This document shows positions 26,891 to 36,815 of a DNA stretch of 64,000 nt, in pieces. The DNA is taken from positions 31,240 through 95,239 of the forward strand of contig CASDXF010000006.1 in assembly GCA_949285075.1 (NCBI GenBank). Reading direction: 5' to 3'. The notes under the pieces were generated by a model, which did not search any database, was not told the origin of the DNA, and saw nothing but the letters and a program-made list of their open reading frames with translations. Position 1 is the stretch's first letter. Each line of letters opens with the position of its first letter. The stretch comes from an uncultured Bacteroides sp. Its GTDB lineage: Bacteria > Bacteroidota > Bacteroidia > Bacteroidales > Bacteroidaceae. A program made the position numbers and the translations under genes.

Positions 26891-28033
26891 ATGGCCGTTA
26901 CTATAAAAAAAGTTATCACGAAAAGAGACCTGAAAAAATTTATCCGCTTCAATTACGAACTTTATAAAAAGAATCCGTATTCCGTACCCGACTTGTACGA
27001 TGACATGCTCAACACGTTCAACCGCCGAAAGAACGCGGCGTTTGAGTTTTGTGAGGCGGATTATTTTCTCGCTTATAAGAATGGAAAGCTTGTCGGGCGT
27101 GTGGCCGCCATCATCAATCATCGGGCTAATGAGAAGTGGAACTGCAACAATGTCCGTTTCGGATGGATAGACTTTATAGACGACCCTGAAGTGTCGGAGG
27201 CACTTATCAAGACGGTCGAGGAATGGGGCAGGCAGCGGGGAATGTCCCGCGTTGTCGGGCCGCTCGGGTTTACCGACTTCGACGCTGAAGGTATGCTTGT
27301 TGAGGGATTCGACCAGCTGAGCACGATGGCCACCACCTACAACTACCCTTATTATTCAAAGCACATGGAGAGGCTTGGGTTTGAGAAAGACGTTGACTGG
27401 GTGGAATACAAGATATTCATTCCTGACGCCATTCCCGATAAGCACAAGCGCATCTCCGAACTGATTCAACGCAAGTACAATCTTAAGATTAAGAAATATA
27501 CCTCCTCGCGCAAGATAGCCGAAGAGTACGGGCAAGCCATCTTTGAACTGATGAACGAGGCCTACAGCCCATTGTATGGCTATTCACCCTTGTCGCAAAG
27601 GCAGATTGACCAGTATGTCAAGATGTATCTGCCCATTGTCGATTTGCGGATGGTGACGCTCATTACTGACGCGGATGACCGTCTTGTGGCCGTGGGCATC
27701 TCTATGCCTTCCCTCTCCGAAGCGCTGCAGAAATCCCACGGGCGACTGTTGCCCTTTGGGTGGTACTATCTGCTGAAGGCCCTCTTCATGAAGCGTCGGG
27801 CCAAAGTTCTCGACCTCCTGCTTGTGGCCGTGAAGCCCGAGTATCAGAACAAGGGAATCAACGCCCTCTTGTTCTCCGACCTTATCCCCGTCTATCAGAA
27901 GCTGGGATTCGTTTATGCCGAGAGTAATCCAGAACTTGAGATGAACGGAAAGGTACAGGCGCAGTGGGATTATTTCAGAACCGAGCAGCATAAGCGCCGC
28001 AGGGCCTTCATTAAGGATATAAGGTTGAATTAA
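26891..28033 (+). CDS. GNAT-fold N-acetyltransferase-like protein
   Basis: 380 residues, soluble. N-terminal half: YFLAYKNGKLVGRVAAIINH and VRFGWIDFIDDPEVSEALI read as GNAT strands 2-4; the C-terminal half contains LLVAVKPEYQNKGINALLF, where the acetyl-CoA loop R/Q-x-x-G-x/A is represented by QNKGIN, then a FVYAESNPELEMN closing segment. This matches the long GNAT-like proteins of Bacteroidales (YghO-like). Substrate unknown. Its own promoter and a terminator at 28054 make it a single-gene unit ahead of parE. Confidence 0.7.
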   Translation: MAVTIKKVITKRDLKKFIRFNYELYKKNPYSVPDLYDDMLNTFNRRKNAAFEFCEADYFLAYKNGKLVGRVAAIINHRANEKWNCNNVRFGWIDFIDDPEVSEALIKTVEEWGRQRGMSRVVGPLGFTDFDAEGMLVEGFDQLSTMATTYNYPYYSKHMERLGFEKDVDWVEYKIFIPDAIPDKHKRISELIQRKYNLKIKKYTSSRKIAEEYGQAIFELMNEAYSPLYGYSPLSQRQIDQYVKMYLPIVDLRMVTLITDADDRLVAVGISMPSLSEALQKSHGRLLPFGWYYLLKALFMKRRAKVLDLLLVAVKPEYQNKGINALLFSDLIPVYQKLGFVYAESNPELEMNGKVQAQWDYFRTEQHKRRRAFIKDIRLN

Positions 28034-28053
28034 GTGGTTGGGCGAGGAAACGG

Positions 28054-28086
28054 GAGTAGAGACCGCGAAGTCTCGGACTCTTTTTT
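28054..28086 (+). terminator. Intrinsic terminator between the GNAT gene and parE
   Basis: GAGT and GAGAC (28054-28063) pair with GTCTC and ACTC (28070-28080), loop CGCGAA, followed by six T. Confidence 0.75.
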
Positions 28087-28113
28087 AAATCCGATAAATT
28101 CTTTTTATTGATT

Positions 28114-30000
28114 ATGGAAGACAATGAACAGATACCGCTGAACGATAATATGGCGACGGAATATACGGATGATAACATCCGCCACCTCAGCGACATGGAA
28201 CATGTGCGTACGCGCCCCGGAATGTATATCGGAAGACTGGGGGACGGTTCGCATGCGGAAGACGGCATATACGTTCTCTTGAAGGAGGTCATAGACAATA
28301 GCATCGACGAGTTTAAGATGCGCGCCGGGAAGAAAATAGAGATAAATGTGGAGGATAACTTGCGCGTCAGCGTGCGGGACTATGGCCGCGGCATCCCTCA
28401 AGGCAAGCTGATAGAGGCTGTCAGCGTGCTCAATACGGGAGGAAAGTACGACAGTAAGGCGTTCAAGAAGAGCGTAGGCCTGAACGGGGTCGGCGTGAAG
28501 GCGGTCAACGCCTTAAGCTCACGCTTTGAGGTGCGTAGCTATCGCGACGGGAAAGTGCGCGTGGCCACTTTCGCCAAAGGCGAGCTGCTGACCGACGAAA
28601 CGTTGGATACGGAGGAGGAGAACGGCACTTATATCTTTTTTGAGCCGGACAATACGCTGTTTCTCAACTATAGTTTTAAGGCGGAGTTCATCGAGATAAT
28701 GCTCCGCAACTATACTTACCTTAACACCGGGCTTTCCATTATCTACAATGGGCATCGCATCGTGTCGCGAAACGGGCTGGTAGACTTGCTGAACGATAAT
28801 ATGACGGCTACCGGGCTTTACCCCATCATTCATTTGAAGGGAGAGGACATAGAAATCGCCTTTACGCATACGGGACAGTATGGAGAAGAGTATTATTCTT
28901 TTGTCAACGGGCAGCATACTACACAAGGAGGAACTCACCAGAGCGCCTTCAAGGAGCATATAGCCCGTACGATTAAGGAGTTCTACGGCAAGAATATGGA
29001 CTATACTGATATCCGCAACGGATTGGTTGCGGCTATCGCCGTCAATGTGGAGGAGCCTATCTTCGAAAGCCAGACCAAGACGAAGCTCGGGTCTACGAAT
29101 ATGGCTCCGGGTGGAGTGACGGTGAACAAGTATGTAGGCGATTTCGTGAAGCTGGAGGTGGATAATTTCCTGCATAAGAATCCGGATGTGGCCGAAATTA
29201 TGCTTCAGAAGATTCAAGAGTCGGAGAAGGAGCGTAAGGCGATAGCGGGCGTTACGAAGTTGGCTCGCGAGCGGGCGAAGAAGGCCAATCTGCACAACCG
29301 CAAGCTGCGCGATTGCCGCGTTCATCTGAACGACCCGAAGCGTAAAGGAGCGGAAGAAGGAATGGAAGAAGAGTCGTGCATCTTTATCACCGAGGGAGAT
29401 TCCGCGAGCGGTTCCATTACGAAAAGCCGGGATGTGAATACGCAGGCGGTGTTCAGTCTCCGCGGCAAGCCGCTAAACTCATTCGGACTGACCAAGAAGG
29501 TGGTATACGAGAACGAGGAGTTTAATCTGCTTCAGGCCGCGCTCAACATCGAGGACGGGTTGGACGGGTTGCGCTACAACAAGGTTATCGTCGCTACGGA
29601 TGCCGATGTGGACGGCATGCACATCCGCTTGCTGATGATTACGTTCTTCCTTCAGTTCTTTCCGGACTTGATAAAGAAGGGGCATGTATATATCTTGCAA
29701 ACGCCCCTTTTCCGCGTGAGGAATAAGAAGAAGACCGTTTATTGTTATAGCGAGGAGGAGCGGGTCAGCGCGATTAACGAGCTTAGTCCGAACCCGGAAA
29801 TCACCCGCTTCAAGGGCTTGGGAGAAATTTCTCCTGACGAGTTCAAGCATTTCATCGGCAAGGACATCCGGTTGGAGCAAGTGACGCTCCGCAAGACGGA
29901 CGCCGTGAAGGAGATGCTGGAGTTCTACATGGGTAAGAACACGATGGAGAGGCAGAATTTTATTATAGATAACTTGGTGATAGAAGAAGACTTAGCGTAA
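28114..30000 (+). CDS. parE: DNA topoisomerase IV subunit B-type protein
   Basis: 628 residues from the ATG at 28114; a TTG six bases earlier is in frame but unlikely. GHKL ATPase motifs: VIDNSIDEF (about residue 60), RDYGRGIP, and [14 protein letters not shown]. The TOPRIM domain shows [10 protein letters not shown] (about 430) and [12 protein letters not shown]. The C-terminal stretch [15 protein letters not shown] is typical of type IIA B subunits. Length and absence of the long GyrB insertion point to the ParE branch. It supplies ATP-driven strand passage for chromosome decatenation, with ParC elsewhere. Its stop overlaps the coaD start by one base (TAATG), so translation is coupled. Confidence 0.9.
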   Translation: MEDNEQIPLNDNMATEYTDDNIRHLSDMEHVRTRPGMYIGRLGDGSHAEDGIYVLLKEVIDNSIDEFKMRAGKKIEINVEDNLRVSVRDYGRGIPQGKLIEAVSVLNTGGKYDSKAFKKSVGLNGVGVKAVNALSSRFEVRSYRDGKVRVATFAKGELLTDETLDTEEENGTYIFFEPDNTLFLNYSFKAEFIEIMLRNYTYLNTGLSIIYNGHRIVSRNGLVDLLNDNMTATGLYPIIHLKGEDIEIAFTHTGQYGEEYYSFVNGQHTTQGGTHQSAFKEHIARTIKEFYGKNMDYTDIRNGLVAAIAVNVEEPIFESQTKTKLGSTNMAPGGVTVNKYVGDFVKLEVDNFLHKNPDVAEIMLQKIQESEKERKAIAGVTKLARERAKKANLHNRKLRDCRVHLNDPKRKGAEEGMEEESCIFITEGDSASGSITKSRDVNTQAVFSLRGKPLNSFGLTKKVVYENEEFNLLQAALNIEDGLDGLRYNKVIVATDADVDGMHIRLLMITFFLQFFPDLIKKGHVYILQTPLFRVRNKKKTVYCYSEEERVSAINELSPNPEITRFKGLGEISPDEFKHFIGKDIRLEQVTLRKTDAVKEMLEFYMGKNTMERQNFIIDNLVIEEDLA

Positions 30001-30458
30001 TGAAGAGAGCGATATTTCCGGGAACGTTCGACCCGTTCACTATCGGACACTATTCGGTCGTGAAGCGGGCGCTTACGTTCATGGACGAGATTGTGATAGG
30101 CATAGGAGTCAACGAGAACAAGAATACATACTTCCCTACTTCTAAAAGGGAAGAGATGATAAAGGAACTTTATAAGGACAATCCTCGTGTCACGGTGCGT
30201 TCGTACGATTGCCTGACTATCGACTTCGCGCGTGAGGTAGAGGCGCGGTTTATCGTGCGTGGCATACGGACGGTCAAGGACTTTGAGTATGAGGAAACGA
30301 TAGCCGACATCAACCGCAAGTTGGCGGGGATAGAGACCATACTGCTTTTCACCGAGCCGGAACTGACCTGCGTCAGTTCGACCATCGTGAGAGAGCTGTT
30401 GACTTACGGGAAGGATATCAGCCAGTTTGTACCGGAAGGGATGAACATCAACCGGTAA
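30000..30458 (+). CDS. coaD: Pantetheine-phosphate adenylyltransferase
   Basis: 152 residues, normal for the family. The nucleotidyltransferase motif [10 protein letters not shown] lies at about residues 8-17, the substrate-binding region [13 protein letters not shown] at about 88-100, and the C-terminal SSTIVREL (KMSKS-like ISSTxxR) at about 127-134. It converts 4'-phosphopantetheine and ATP to dephospho-CoA in the cytoplasm, the fourth step of coenzyme A synthesis. It overlaps parE by one base. Confidence 0.95.
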   Translation: MKRAIFPGTFDPFTIGHYSVVKRALTFMDEIVIGIGVNENKNTYFPTSKREEMIKELYKDNPRVTVRSYDCLTIDFAREVEARFIVRGIRTVKDFEYEETIADINRKLAGIETILLFTEPELTCVSSTIVRELLTYGKDISQFVPEGMNINR

Positions 30459-30632
30459 TTTCAAGTCTGTCGGCGGTGAAAGGTGATTTGGCTCGTTGCG
30501 GAAAACGCTTTAATGGAGGTATTCTGACCGGATATTATCCTTATTTGAAGAGATTTTTATCGCAGTATTCATAAAGAATGCTTTTCTTTGCATTCTCACA
30601 AACATAAACAATCCTAAGTTTAAAACAACTAC

Positions 30633-31787
30633 ATGGCAACTAATTATCTTGAATCAAAGCCACGGTATGAGATTTTGGACGGTCTACGTGGCGTGGCGGC
30701 CGTTATGGTCATTCTCTTTCACATGTTTGAATGTTACTCTCCGGGGCCACTGAAGCAAATCATCAATCACGGATACCTTTCCGTGGATTTCTTTTTCGCT
30801 CTTTCCGGCTTCGTCATTTCCTACGCGTACGATGACCGTTGGAACCGGATGAGCATGAAAGATTTCTTTAAGCGCCGTATCATCCGCTTGCATCCGATGG
30901 TGGTTTTCGGTACGCTGTTCGGCGCCTGTTTCTTTTATATCAATGCCGGGCCGAGTTTTCCGCAGATAGAGACTGTACCGTGGTACTTCTTCCTGTTGGC
31001 CATCGTATGGTGCTTGACGCTTCTTCCCATTCCCGCGGGCATGGACATGAGGGGCACGGTGGTGACGAATCCGTTTACCGACCCTGTGTGGTCGCTGCAA
31101 TTTGAGTATGTAGCCAATATTGTTTACGCCTTTATTTTGCGCCATCTCTCAAAGTTGGCCATTGGAGTATTGTGCCTCATAGCCGCTTTCTTCACCGTTA
31201 CCCTTGCGATGAACGTCGACTTGTTCGGTTTTCTCGCTACACGGACGTGGGCCGCTTACACGGTGATAGGCGGATGGTCGTTCGATGCGCCGCAGGTGTT
31301 TATCGGTTTTATCCGTTTGGCCTATCCTTTTCTTATCGGTATCTTTGTCGCCCGTATGGGACGTTTCATAAAGGTGCGCAACGGCTTCATGTGGTGCGCG
31401 CTTATCGTTATCGCCATGACAGCGATTCCCCGCATCGGCGGAGAGGAGAATATGTGGATGAACGGCTTGTACGAGTCCGTGATTATTCTTTTCGTTTTCC
31501 CTTTCATCTTGAGTATGGGAGCCGGTAGCGAGATTAAGAACCGGCGTGTACAGAAGCTTTGCAACTTCTTGGGAGAGATTTCTTATCCGCTGTATCTTAC
31601 GCATATAATATATGTATATATGTTGTATACCTTCAAGAGCGCTCATCCCGATGCGCCTCTCAGCATGATTATATGTGTATGCGCGGGGTTGTTTGTCGCT
31701 TCTGTCTTTACCGCGTACGCCGCGTTGAAGCTGTATGACATACCCGTACGAGAGTACTTGAAATCCCGATGGTTCAGAAAGAAATAA
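30633..31787 (+). CDS. Membrane acyltransferase, family 3
   Basis: 384 residues, about ten hydrophobic helices. The N-terminal YEILDGLRGVAAVMVILFHM with the catalytic-type histidine, the SVDFFFALSGFVISYAY segment and FKRRIIRLHPM (R-x-x-R-x-x-P) are diagnostic of acyltransferase family 3. These enzymes O-acylate surface or secreted glycans, sometimes acetylating sugars on exported polysaccharides. It is followed 15 bases later by the glutaminase-family gene, so the two are likely co-transcribed. No particular substrate can be named. Confidence 0.85.
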   Translation: MATNYLESKPRYEILDGLRGVAAVMVILFHMFECYSPGPLKQIINHGYLSVDFFFALSGFVISYAYDDRWNRMSMKDFFKRRIIRLHPMVVFGTLFGACFFYINAGPSFPQIETVPWYFFLLAIVWCLTLLPIPAGMDMRGTVVTNPFTDPVWSLQFEYVANIVYAFILRHLSKLAIGVLCLIAAFFTVTLAMNVDLFGFLATRTWAAYTVIGGWSFDAPQVFIGFIRLAYPFLIGIFVARMGRFIKVRNGFMWCALIVIAMTAIPRIGGEENMWMNGLYESVIILFVFPFILSMGAGSEIKNRRVQKLCNFLGEISYPLYLTHIIYVYMLYTFKSAHPDAPLSMIICVCAGLFVASVFTAYAALKLYDIPVREYLKSRWFRKK

Positions 31788-31802
31788 AGACAGCAAATAA
31801 AA

Positions 31803-34355
31803 ATGAAAGGAAAGATGAGAAAGATTACCGCGTTTCTTGCAGCCGTATGTCTTACGGTCAATATTCAGGCGGAGGACGACTTGTTTAAGGCGAGCAGGCA
31901 AATAGACTTGCGCGCCCCGTCCGTGCCGTTGATTACTTCGGATACTTATTTAGCTATTTGGTCTCCCTATAATGAATTGACGGAAGGGAACACCGAACAT
32001 TGGACTGCGGCTGAGCATCCGTTAATCGGAGCTGTGCGTGTAGACGGACAGACCTACCGTTTCATGGGCAAGGACAAGCTGGCGTTGGAAAGCATTGTCC
32101 CCATGACCGACAGCCAAGCGTGGGAAGGACGTTATTTAATGAATCAGCAGCCTGCGGGAGACTGGATGGCGGTAGATTATGATGACCGGAACTGGAAAAC
32201 GGGTAAGGCCGCTTTCGGTACGACGGACATGCGCCGCATCGGGACGGAATGGAAAGGCGAGAATACGGATATATGGGTACGGCGGGAGTTTACGCTGAAT
32301 GATGTTGACAGGAGTGGGGCGATGTACCTGAAGTATTCGCACGACGACGTTTTCGAGCTTTACCTGAACGGCGAGAAGTTAGTCTCCACGGGCGAGACGT
32401 GGAAGAACGACGTATTGCTCGAACTGACGGCCGAGATGAAGGCCAAGTTGCGCTCGGGGAAGAACGTGATTGCCGCCCATTGTCACAATACGACCAACGG
32501 GGCGTATGTGGACTTCGGCCTTTACCGGCAGCGCACGCAGAAGTGCAACTTCTCTCAGGCGGCCGTGCAGAAGGCGGTGGACGTATTGCCTACGCAGACC
32601 TACTACACCTTTGAGTGCGGTCCGGTAGAGCTTGACTTGGTTTTCACCGCTCCGTTGCTGATGGAAGACCTCGACCTGATTTCTACGCCTATCAACTACG
32701 TTTCTTACCGCGTGCGTTCCCTCGACAAGAAGGAGCACGACGTGCAGGTATACATCGAGACCACCCCGCAACTCGCCGTACACGAGACGAATCAGCCCAC
32801 CGTATCGAAGAAAATAAGCAGGAACGGCATGAGCTACTTGCAGGCGGGAACCATCGAGCAGCCGTACACCGTCCGCAAGGGCGACGGAGTCCGCATAGAC
32901 TGGGGATACGCTTATCTGGCCTCCAACGAGTCGGCAAGCAAGAGCATGAGTCTGGGCAACTATTATGACATGAAGGCCTCCTTCATCGCCGGGGGCAAGC
33001 TGCTGCCCAATACGCAGAACATCGAGAGCACCGGACTGGAGTCTATGCCGGCGATGGCCTATACGGACAATCTGGGCAAGGTAGGCAAGGACGGCAAGGA
33101 AGGATTCGTCATGGTGGGTTACGATGACGTTTACGCGTTGGAATACTTCTTCGAGCGCCGGAAGGCTTACTGGAAGCACAACGAAGCCGTGAGCATCTTC
33201 GACGCGTTCGAGCGGGCGCAGGCCAACTATACTTCGCTGATGAGGCGTTGCCGCGCCTTCGACATCGAGCTGATGAACGAGGCCGAGCAAGCAGGAGGCA
33301 AGGAATACGCCGAGCTGTTGGCGTTGGTTTACCGTCAGGCCATCACCGCCCATAAGCTGTTTACCGACAACGACGGGAACGTGCTCTTCTTCTCGAAGGA
33401 GAACCACAGTAACGGATGTATCAACACGGTGGACATCACCTATCCTTCGGCCCCGCTGTTCCTGATTTACAATCCCGACCTGCTGAAAGGCATGATGACC
33501 TCCATCTTCCATTACAGCGAGAGCGGGCGTTGGAAGAAGCCCTTCCCCGCGCACGATTTGGGAACCTATCCCGTGGCGAACGGCATGCTCTATGGCGGCG
33601 ATATGCCGATAGAGGAGGCCGGAAACATGGTGATGCTCGCGGCCGCCATCTCACTGGTGGAAGGAAACGCCGACTATGCCGCCGAGCACTGGTCTACGCT
33701 GACTACGTGGGCCAACTATCTTCTGGAGTACGGGCTTGACCCGGAGAACCAAGTCTGCACCGACGACTTTGCGGGACACTTGGCCCACAACGCCAACCTC
33801 TCCGTGAAGGCTATCATGGCCATCGCCGGATACGGGGAGATGGCGCGTATGCTGGGATACGAGGACGTGGCCAACAAGTTCAGCAACGCCGCCCGCCAGA
33901 TGGGAATGGAATGGGAGAAGATGGCCATAGACGGCGACCACTATAAGTTGGCTTTCGACAAGGCCGGAACGTGGAGCCAGAAGTACAATATGGTATGGGA
34001 CAAGGTGTTCAACTGGAACGTGTTCCCGACGAAGGTAGCCGAGACCGAGATGGCGTTCTACCGGAAGAATCAGCACAAGTACGGATTGCCGCTCGACTCG
34101 CGCAAGATGTACACCAAGAACGACTGGATTCTGTGGACGGCCTGCCTCGGCACGCAGGAGGACTTCCTCGACCTGATTCATCCCGTATACGTATATGCCA
34201 ACGAGACGCCGTCGCGCGTGCCCATCAGTGACTGGTACGACACGGACAACGCGCGGATGATGAACTTCAAGGTCCGCTCGGTAGTGGGAGGATTCTACAT
34301 GAAGATGTTGATGGAGCGCGTCAGGAAACAGGCGGAAAAACAAAATAAGGAGTAA
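31803..34355 (+). CDS. Secreted glutaminase-family (DUF4965-type) protein
   Basis: 850 residues. A signal peptide (ending about IQAEDD) is followed by DLRAPSVPLITSDTYLAIWSP..., the usual start of the DUF5127/DUF4965 family. An insertion of about 150 residues (DWMAVDYDDRNWKTG to GAYVDFGLYR) resembles a galactose-binding jelly roll. The C-terminal half (AYRQAITAHKLF-like, TYPVANGMLYGGDMPIEE, WSTLTTWANYLLEYGLDPENQ, NLSVKAIMAIAGY) is the alpha/alpha barrel of this family. Annotated members are called glutaminase A after a fungal enzyme; the true bacterial substrate is uncertain. Periplasmic or surface. Three bases separate it from the S41 protease gene. Confidence 0.75.
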   Translation: MKGKMRKITAFLAAVCLTVNIQAEDDLFKASRQIDLRAPSVPLITSDTYLAIWSPYNELTEGNTEHWTAAEHPLIGAVRVDGQTYRFMGKDKLALESIVPMTDSQAWEGRYLMNQQPAGDWMAVDYDDRNWKTGKAAFGTTDMRRIGTEWKGENTDIWVRREFTLNDVDRSGAMYLKYSHDDVFELYLNGEKLVSTGETWKNDVLLELTAEMKAKLRSGKNVIAAHCHNTTNGAYVDFGLYRQRTQKCNFSQAAVQKAVDVLPTQTYYTFECGPVELDLVFTAPLLMEDLDLISTPINYVSYRVRSLDKKEHDVQVYIETTPQLAVHETNQPTVSKKISRNGMSYLQAGTIEQPYTVRKGDGVRIDWGYAYLASNESASKSMSLGNYYDMKASFIAGGKLLPNTQNIESTGLESMPAMAYTDNLGKVGKDGKEGFVMVGYDDVYALEYFFERRKAYWKHNEAVSIFDAFERAQANYTSLMRRCRAFDIELMNEAEQAGGKEYAELLALVYRQAITAHKLFTDNDGNVLFFSKENHSNGCINTVDITYPSAPLFLIYNPDLLKGMMTSIFHYSESGRWKKPFPAHDLGTYPVANGMLYGGDMPIEEAGNMVMLAAAISLVEGNADYAAEHWSTLTTWANYLLEYGLDPENQVCTDDFAGHLAHNANLSVKAIMAIAGYGEMARMLGYEDVANKFSNAARQMGMEWEKMAIDGDHYKLAFDKAGTWSQKYNMVWDKVFNWNVFPTKVAETEMAFYRKNQHKYGLPLDSRKMYTKNDWILWTACLGTQEDFLDLIHPVYVYANETPSRVPISDWYDTDNARMMNFKVRSVVGGFYMKMLMERVRKQAEKQNKE

Positions 34356-34358
34356 TCT

Positions 34359-35948
34359 ATGAAATACATCGTTAGTCTTATCGCTTGCCTATGGGCGGTT
34401 GTCGCGGGAGCGCAGCAACAACAACAGCGGCGGCCCGACCCCACCTTCATGCGCAAGCTGCAAATGGCCGAGTTCGCCATCTCCCGTTTCTATGTGGACA
34501 AGGTAGACGAGGACAAGCTCGTCGAGGAGGCCATTGTCGGGATGTTGGAGCATCTCGACCCGCATTCTACGTACGCCAACGCCGAAGAGGTGAAGCGGAT
34601 GAACGAGCCGCTTCAAGGCAACTTCGAGGGCATCGGCGTGCAGTTTCAGATGATGGAGGACACGCTGCTTGTGGTACAGCCCGTCAGCGGAGGGCCGTCG
34701 GAGAAGGCGGGCATCATGGCGGGCGACCGTATCGTGGCGGTGAACGACAGCGCCATCGCCGGAGTGAAGATGAGCACGGAGGACATCATGAAGCGTCTGC
34801 GCGGGCCGAAGGGTTCGGAGGTAGACCTCACCGTGGTGCGCCGTGGCGTGGCGGAGCCGCTGAAGTTTACGGTGAAGAGGGACAAGATTCCCATCCTCAG
34901 TCTCGACGCGGCCTATATGATTCAGCCCAAGACGGGCTATATCCGGGTCAACCGCTTCGGGGCGACTACCGGCGAGGAGTTTAAGGAAGCCATGAAGAAG
35001 CTCGACAAGCAGGGCATGAAGGACCTCGTGCTCGACCTTCAGGGCAACGGGGGAGGCTATCTGAATGCGGCGAAAGACCTCGCCAACGAGTTCCTCGGGC
35101 CGAAAGAGCTGATTGTCTACACCGAGGGACGGGCGGCCAAGCGGAGCGACCTGACGGCCAACGGCAAGGGGGAGTTTCGCAAGGGCAGGCTGGTGATACT
35201 GGTAGACGAGTACACGGCGTCGGCCAGCGAGATTGTCAGCGGGGCCGTGCAGGACTGGGACAGAGGGGTCATCGTGGGAAGGCGCACCTTCGGCAAGGGA
35301 CTGGTGCAGCGGCCCATCGACCTGCCCGACGGCTCGATGATACGCCTTACCATAGCGCGCTACTACACGCCTTCGGGACGCTGCATACAGAAGCCTTACG
35401 GAACCGGGACGGACTACGACCGGGACCTGATAGAGCGGTTTAACCGCGGCGAGCTGACGAACGCCGACAGCATCCATTTCCCCGACTCGCTGAGGACGAG
35501 GACCAAGCGGCTGAACCGTGTGGTCTACGGCGGAGGAGGCATCATGCCGGACTACTTCGTGCCTATCGACACGACGCTCTACACCGACTATCACCGCAAT
35601 CTGGTGGCCAAAGGCGCCGTCATCCAGTTTACGATGAAGTACATCGAGAGCCACCGCAAGGAGATAACGGAGAAGTACCGCAAGTTCGACTCGTTCAACG
35701 AGCGCTTTGAGGTGACCGACGAGATGCTCGCCGGACTTCGGGAGTTGGGCGAGAAGGCGGGCGTGAAGTTCGACGAGAAGCAGTACCAGACCTCGCTGCC
35801 GCTCATCAAGACGCAGTTGAAGGCGCTCATCGCCCGTGACATCTGGGACATGAGCGAGTATTTCCAAGTGATGAACACCACGAACGAGAGCGTGCTGAAA
35901 GCGTTGGAGATACTCAATTCCGGCGAGTACGAGCGGAAGCTGAAGTAG
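34359..35948 (+). CDS. S41 family C-terminal processing protease
   Basis: 529 residues with a signal peptide (ending VVAGAQ). A PDZ domain (about 85-175: FEGIGVQFQM, GPSEKAGIMAGDRIVAVN, RGPKGSEVDLTVVRRG) is followed by the tail-specific protease core (GYIRVNRFGATT, LDLQGNGGGYLNAA) with the catalytic pair in EYTASASEIVSGAVQDW and RRTFGKGLVQ. It should cleave substrates at their C-terminus in the periplasm. In related genomes I recall such a gene close to coaD; here two genes lie between. A terminator follows at 35975. Confidence 0.88.
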   Translation: MKYIVSLIACLWAVVAGAQQQQQRRPDPTFMRKLQMAEFAISRFYVDKVDEDKLVEEAIVGMLEHLDPHSTYANAEEVKRMNEPLQGNFEGIGVQFQMMEDTLLVVQPVSGGPSEKAGIMAGDRIVAVNDSAIAGVKMSTEDIMKRLRGPKGSEVDLTVVRRGVAEPLKFTVKRDKIPILSLDAAYMIQPKTGYIRVNRFGATTGEEFKEAMKKLDKQGMKDLVLDLQGNGGGYLNAAKDLANEFLGPKELIVYTEGRAAKRSDLTANGKGEFRKGRLVILVDEYTASASEIVSGAVQDWDRGVIVGRRTFGKGLVQRPIDLPDGSMIRLTIARYYTPSGRCIQKPYGTGTDYDRDLIERFNRGELTNADSIHFPDSLRTRTKRLNRVVYGGGGIMPDYFVPIDTTLYTDYHRNLVAKGAVIQFTMKYIESHRKEITEKYRKFDSFNERFEVTDEMLAGLRELGEKAGVKFDEKQYQTSLPLIKTQLKALIARDIWDMSEYFQVMNTTNESVLKALEILNSGEYERKLK

Positions 35949-35974
35949 ATAATATCGCGTATAGCGCCATTTGG

Positions 35975-36021
35975 AGGCGGTAAAGGTTCGGCGTTGGCCG
36001 GACTTTTACCGCCTTTCTTTT
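35975..36021 (+). terminator. Intrinsic terminator after the S41 protease gene
   Basis: AGGCGGTAAAGGTTCGGC (35975-35992) pairs with 35997-36014 with two G-T pairs, loop GTTG, followed by TTCTTTT. Confidence 0.8.
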
Positions 36022-36100
36022 GCCGTTAATCGTCCGTATGGGATAATTGGTTTACTCCCGCTTGCGTTGGGAAAAACGCTGTCGTTTCGCTTGGATAGAA

Positions 36101-36230
36101 ACGCCTTATTATCAACGCCTTACTTCCCGTCTGAGAGACAGCCCTATCTCTCGTGAGCCGCTGCCCTGTTTCTCGTGAGCCGTAGGGCTATCCCTCATGA
36201 GCCGCAGGGCGAGCTGACAAGTGGAGAAGG
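36101..36230 (-). repeat. Dispersed intergenic element, copy 3 (reverse)
   Basis: Reads ACGCCTTATTATCAACGCCT at its left end (the reverse of the family tail) and GAGCTGACAAGTGGAGAAGG at its right end (the reverse of the family head), with four 20-22-nt units of the TCTCGTGAGCCGCTGCCCTG kind between. Part of the 744-base gap 35949-36692, which also holds a terminator, a MITE-like element and a promoter, and otherwise no gene. Confidence 0.65.
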
Positions 36231-36398
36231 ATTGATTATGTACAACAGTCATTCAATTGTTATACATGAATAGAGCGATTGATGTACATGAATAGGGAAG
36301 ATGTCGCACAAGAAAAAAGCGTTACGCGTTGAGTGGAAAGGTTAAGGGCTTTTTGTTCCGAGCACGGGAAGAGGTAAAAACGGGAAACGAACAAGCTA

Positions 36399-36593
36399 AG
36401 AAGCTGTTTTGAATTTATCGTGCGATGATTTGGGATGAGTTTTTGAGATGTTTTCGCTTCCGTGATGAGGAAGATAGCGGGCTATCTGACGAAGAACAGA
36501 AGCGAAAAGAACCAAAAAAACGCCCAAAGCGCGCACGAAAACGGATAGCGTCAAGCTAAGAAAAACTTTTTGGAGAAATTCAAAACAGCTTCT
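36399..36593. mobile_element. 195-bp MITE-like element with perfect 18-bp inverted ends
   Basis: AGAAGCTGTTTTGAATTT (36399-36416) is the exact reverse complement of 36576-36593. Inside, TTTTCGCTTC (36451-36460) pairs with 36499-36508, and GATAGC-GG-GCTATC forms another hairpin at 36473-36486. No open frame. TTTTCGCTTCCGTGA also occurs at the left end of dispersed element copy 2, so the two families are related. Confidence 0.6.
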
Positions 36594-36638
36594 AAGTATT
36601 AAAGTGGTATAAAATATCGCTTTAGAGAGCGTGATGTG

Positions 36639-36670
36639 TTGCCGTTTTCAAAATAAATCCTTATATTTCA
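36639..36670 (+). promoter_or_regulatory. Promoter for the glycosyltransferase scrap and the paralogue pair
   Basis: TTG (36639-36641), 21 bases, then TATATTTC (36663-36670), 23 bases before the ATG at 36693. Confidence 0.45.
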
Positions 36671-36692
36671 TGCGATAAAACAAACAACGGCC

Positions 36693-36815
36693 ATGAACGA
36701 GGGATTTACTGTCATAATGCCTACCTACAATCAGGCTTCCTTTATAAGGAGGGCCATTATCAGTTTGCGGGAACAATCACTATTGATATATCCATTTAGT
36801 GTGATACCATTATGA
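36693..36815 (+). pseudogene. N-terminal scrap of a GT2 glycosyltransferase
   Basis: 40 codons: MNEGFTVIMPTYNQASFIRR is the standard beginning of a family 2 glycosyltransferase (TVIMPTYNQASFIRRAI), and the match ends after SLREQS, where the sequence runs into the upstream edge of the next gene. The rest of the gene is absent, so it is a truncated remnant, perhaps left by the duplication or insertion that brought in the secreted paralogues. The stop overlaps the next start by four bases. Confidence 0.7.
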
